In this document: positions 62,723 through 64,000 of the stretch, one piece after another
Layout: the number at the start of each line of letters is the position of its first letter
Position numbering within the stretch: position 1 is the stretch's first letter
NCBI RefSeq assembly: GCF_001424125.1
Contig: NZ_LMQI01000005.1
Location: 851,495-915,494 of the forward strand
DNA length: 64,000 bases
Source: Cellulomonas sp. Leaf395
Lineage (GTDB): Bacteria; Actinomycetota; Actinomycetes; Actinomycetales; Cellulomonadaceae
Direction of reading: 5' to 3'
Translations under genes and position numbers: made by a program
The notes under the pieces: model-generated
Told to the model about the DNA's origin: nothing
The model's input: the letters and a program-made list of their open reading frames with translations, nothing else
Databases searched by the model: none

Positions 62723-63982
62723 TCAGAGGCGGATGCCCAGGAGGGCGTCGAGGGTCCGGCCGATGACGCCCGGTGCGCCTTCCACCGGGTCCGCCGTGCC
62801 TGCCAGCGACAGGTCCGACCAGGCGTCGATCGCGGCCAGCGCCGCGGGCGTGTCCAGGTCGTCGGCCAGCGCCGCTCGCACGGCGGCGAGCGTGCTGTCC
62901 GCGTCCGGGCCGCCGTTGCCCGACACAGCCGCCCGCCAGTGCTCCAGGCGCGCCTGCGCGGCGTGCAGGCCCTCGTCGGTCCAGTCCCAGTCGTCGCGGT
63001 AGCGGTGCGCGAGGATGGCCAGGCGCACGGACATCGGATCGACACCCTGCTCGCGCAGGCTGGAGACGAGCACGAGGTTGCCGCGCGACTTGCTCATCTT
63101 GTGACCGTCGAGCCCGACCATTCCGGTGTGCAGGTGGACCCGCGCTCCGCGACCCTGGTCGAGCAGCCGGGCGTGCGACGTGCTCATCTCGTGGTGCGGG
63201 AACTGCAGGTCGGACCCCCCGCCCTCGACGTCGAAGGGCAGCCCGAGGGCGTCCCGCGCGATGACCGCACACTCGATGTGCCAGCCGGGACGACCGCGAC
63301 CGAGCGAGCCGCCGTCCCAGGCGGGTTCGCCGGCCCGCTCACGGCGCCACAGGAGCGGGTCGAGTGGTGCGCGCTTGCCCGCCCGCTCGGGGTCTCCCCC
63401 ACGCTCCGCGGAGAGCGTGCGCATCGTGTCGTCGTCGAGTCCCGCGACCGCGCCGAAGTCGATGTCGGCGGTGAGGTCGGCGTAGACGTCGCCCAGGTCG
63501 TCGTCGGCGAGCGCCTCGGGCGTCGTCACGCGGTACGCGGCACCGGCGGCGAGCAGGACCTCGACGGCCTCGACCACCGCGGGGATGACCTCGACCACCC
63601 CGCAGTAGACGTCGGGCGGGATGACGGCCAGTGCTGTCATGTCCTCCGCGTAGAGCTGGGTCTGCTCGGCTGCGAGGTCACGCCAGTCGATGCCGAGCGA
63701 CGCCGCGCGCTCCAGCAGCGGGTCGTCGACGTCCGTGACGTTGGAGGCGTAACGGACCCGCAGGCCGGCGTCGCGCCACGCCCGCCCGAGGACGTCGAAG
63801 GCGACGTAGGTGGCGGCGTGGCCCAGGTGGGTGGCGTCGTACGGCGTGATCCCGCAGACGTAGAGCGTCGCGTCGGTGCCTGCCGCCGCGAGGACCAGCT
63901 GGTCCGTCGACGAGTCACGCACCTGGACCGCGAGGCCACGTCCGGGGAGCTGCGGGATGTACGGGGGCGGCCAGGTGAGCAC
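62723..63982 (-). CDS. mshC: Mycothiol synthesis Cys ligase MshC
   Basis: A 419-residue relative of cysteinyl-tRNA synthetase that joins cysteine to glucosaminyl-inositol. Motifs: LYVCGITPYDATHLGHAATY (zinc Cys and HIGH-like signature) and GHKMSKSRGN. The absence of the tRNA anticodon-binding C-terminus and the THLGHAA form distinguish it from CysS. The GTG at 63982 follows TAGGCT (63994-63989) by six bases. Mycothiol is the actinobacterial low-molecular-weight thiol. Confidence 0.94.
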   Translation of the reverse strand: MLTWPPPYIPQLPGRGLAVQVRDSSTDQLVLAAAGTDATLYVCGITPYDATHLGHAATYVAFDVLGRAWRDAGLRVRYASNVTDVDDPLLERAASLGIDWRDLAAEQTQLYAEDMTALAVIPPDVYCGVVEVIPAVVEAVEVLLAAGAAYRVTTPEALADDDLGDVYADLTADIDFGAVAGLDDDTMRTLSAERGGDPERAGKRAPLDPLLWRRERAGEPAWDGGSLGRGRPGWHIECAVIARDALGLPFDVEGGGSDLQFPHHEMSTSHARLLDQGRGARVHLHTGMVGLDGHKMSKSRGNLVLVSSLREQGVDPMSVRLAILAHRYRDDWDWTDEGLHAAQARLEHWRAAVSGNGGPDADSTLAAVRAALADDLDTPAALAAIDAWSDLSLAGTADPVEGAPGVIGRTLDALLGIRL

Positions 63983-64000
63983 GGCGGAAGCCTAACTGCG

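Noticed and set aside
1-64000. tRNA, rRNA, CRISPR, insertion sequence or prophage
   Set aside because: Looked for clover-leaf arms, regular direct repeats with spacers, transposase motifs and phage genes; none seen by eye. A covariance-model search would be needed to exclude small RNAs.

Overview
High-GC (about 70 percent or more) chromosomal DNA from an actinobacterium, most likely a Cellulomonas-like member of the Micrococcales. The evidence is the complete Pup-proteasome locus, a mycothiol biosynthesis ligase (mshC), the order trpCBA-lgt-gltBD-pyk, and many genes whose start codon sits 6 nt after a -10 hexamer (leaderless transcription). This is taxonomic inference from gene content and order; no rRNA gene lies in the window, and I saw no tRNA, CRISPR array, prophage or insertion sequence.

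Layout. (1) 1-8431, minus strand: a probable sulfur-scavenging operon. A promoter and a short leader peptide with two Cys-Cys pairs precede two flavin-dependent monooxygenases, a Dpp-type ABC importer and a DUF1684 protein cut by the window edge. (2) 8497-12672: an acetyltransferase, then a minus-strand run of fatty-acid desaturase, heme-oxygenase-like diiron enzyme, CDGSH iron-sulfur protein, membrane protein and glycosyltransferase that I cannot assign to a known pathway. (3) 12844-17034: STAS-like, GAF and GAF-ANTAR regulators, a YihY membrane protein and a manganese catalase. (4) 17170-20275: a second double Cys-Cys leader peptide followed by an SsuABC-like importer. (5) 20272-29533: a hydrolase, AIM24, stress proteins (SDR, GlsB, small acidic proteins), an NDH-2 gene broken by three single-base indels, a DinB protein and an MFS exporter.

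(6) 29614-45359, minus strand: core metabolism. hisI, trpE, a Trp-associated membrane protein, small membrane proteins, trpC, trpB, trpA, lgt, gltB, gltD and pyk run in one direction, mostly with 4-bp start/stop overlaps. trpD and trpF are absent here; actinobacteria usually supply the TrpF reaction with PriA. (7) 45424-49133: two half-transporters whose catalytic residues are degenerate in complementary ways, as in heterodimeric ABC exporters. (8) 49241-63982: the Pup-proteasome neighbourhood, with FKBP isomerase, pafA, prcA, prcB, pup, dop, arc/mpa, trmI, an M50 protease, a RecB-like nuclease, a HAD phosphatase, a PAC2 protein and mshC.

The most interesting signals are the two Cys-Cys leader peptides in front of independent uptake operons (a probable cysteine-sensing attenuation regulon), the uncharacterised diiron/CDGSH/glycosyltransferase/desaturase cluster, the 39-bp inverted repeat over the dop start, and the triple-frameshifted NDH-2 gene.
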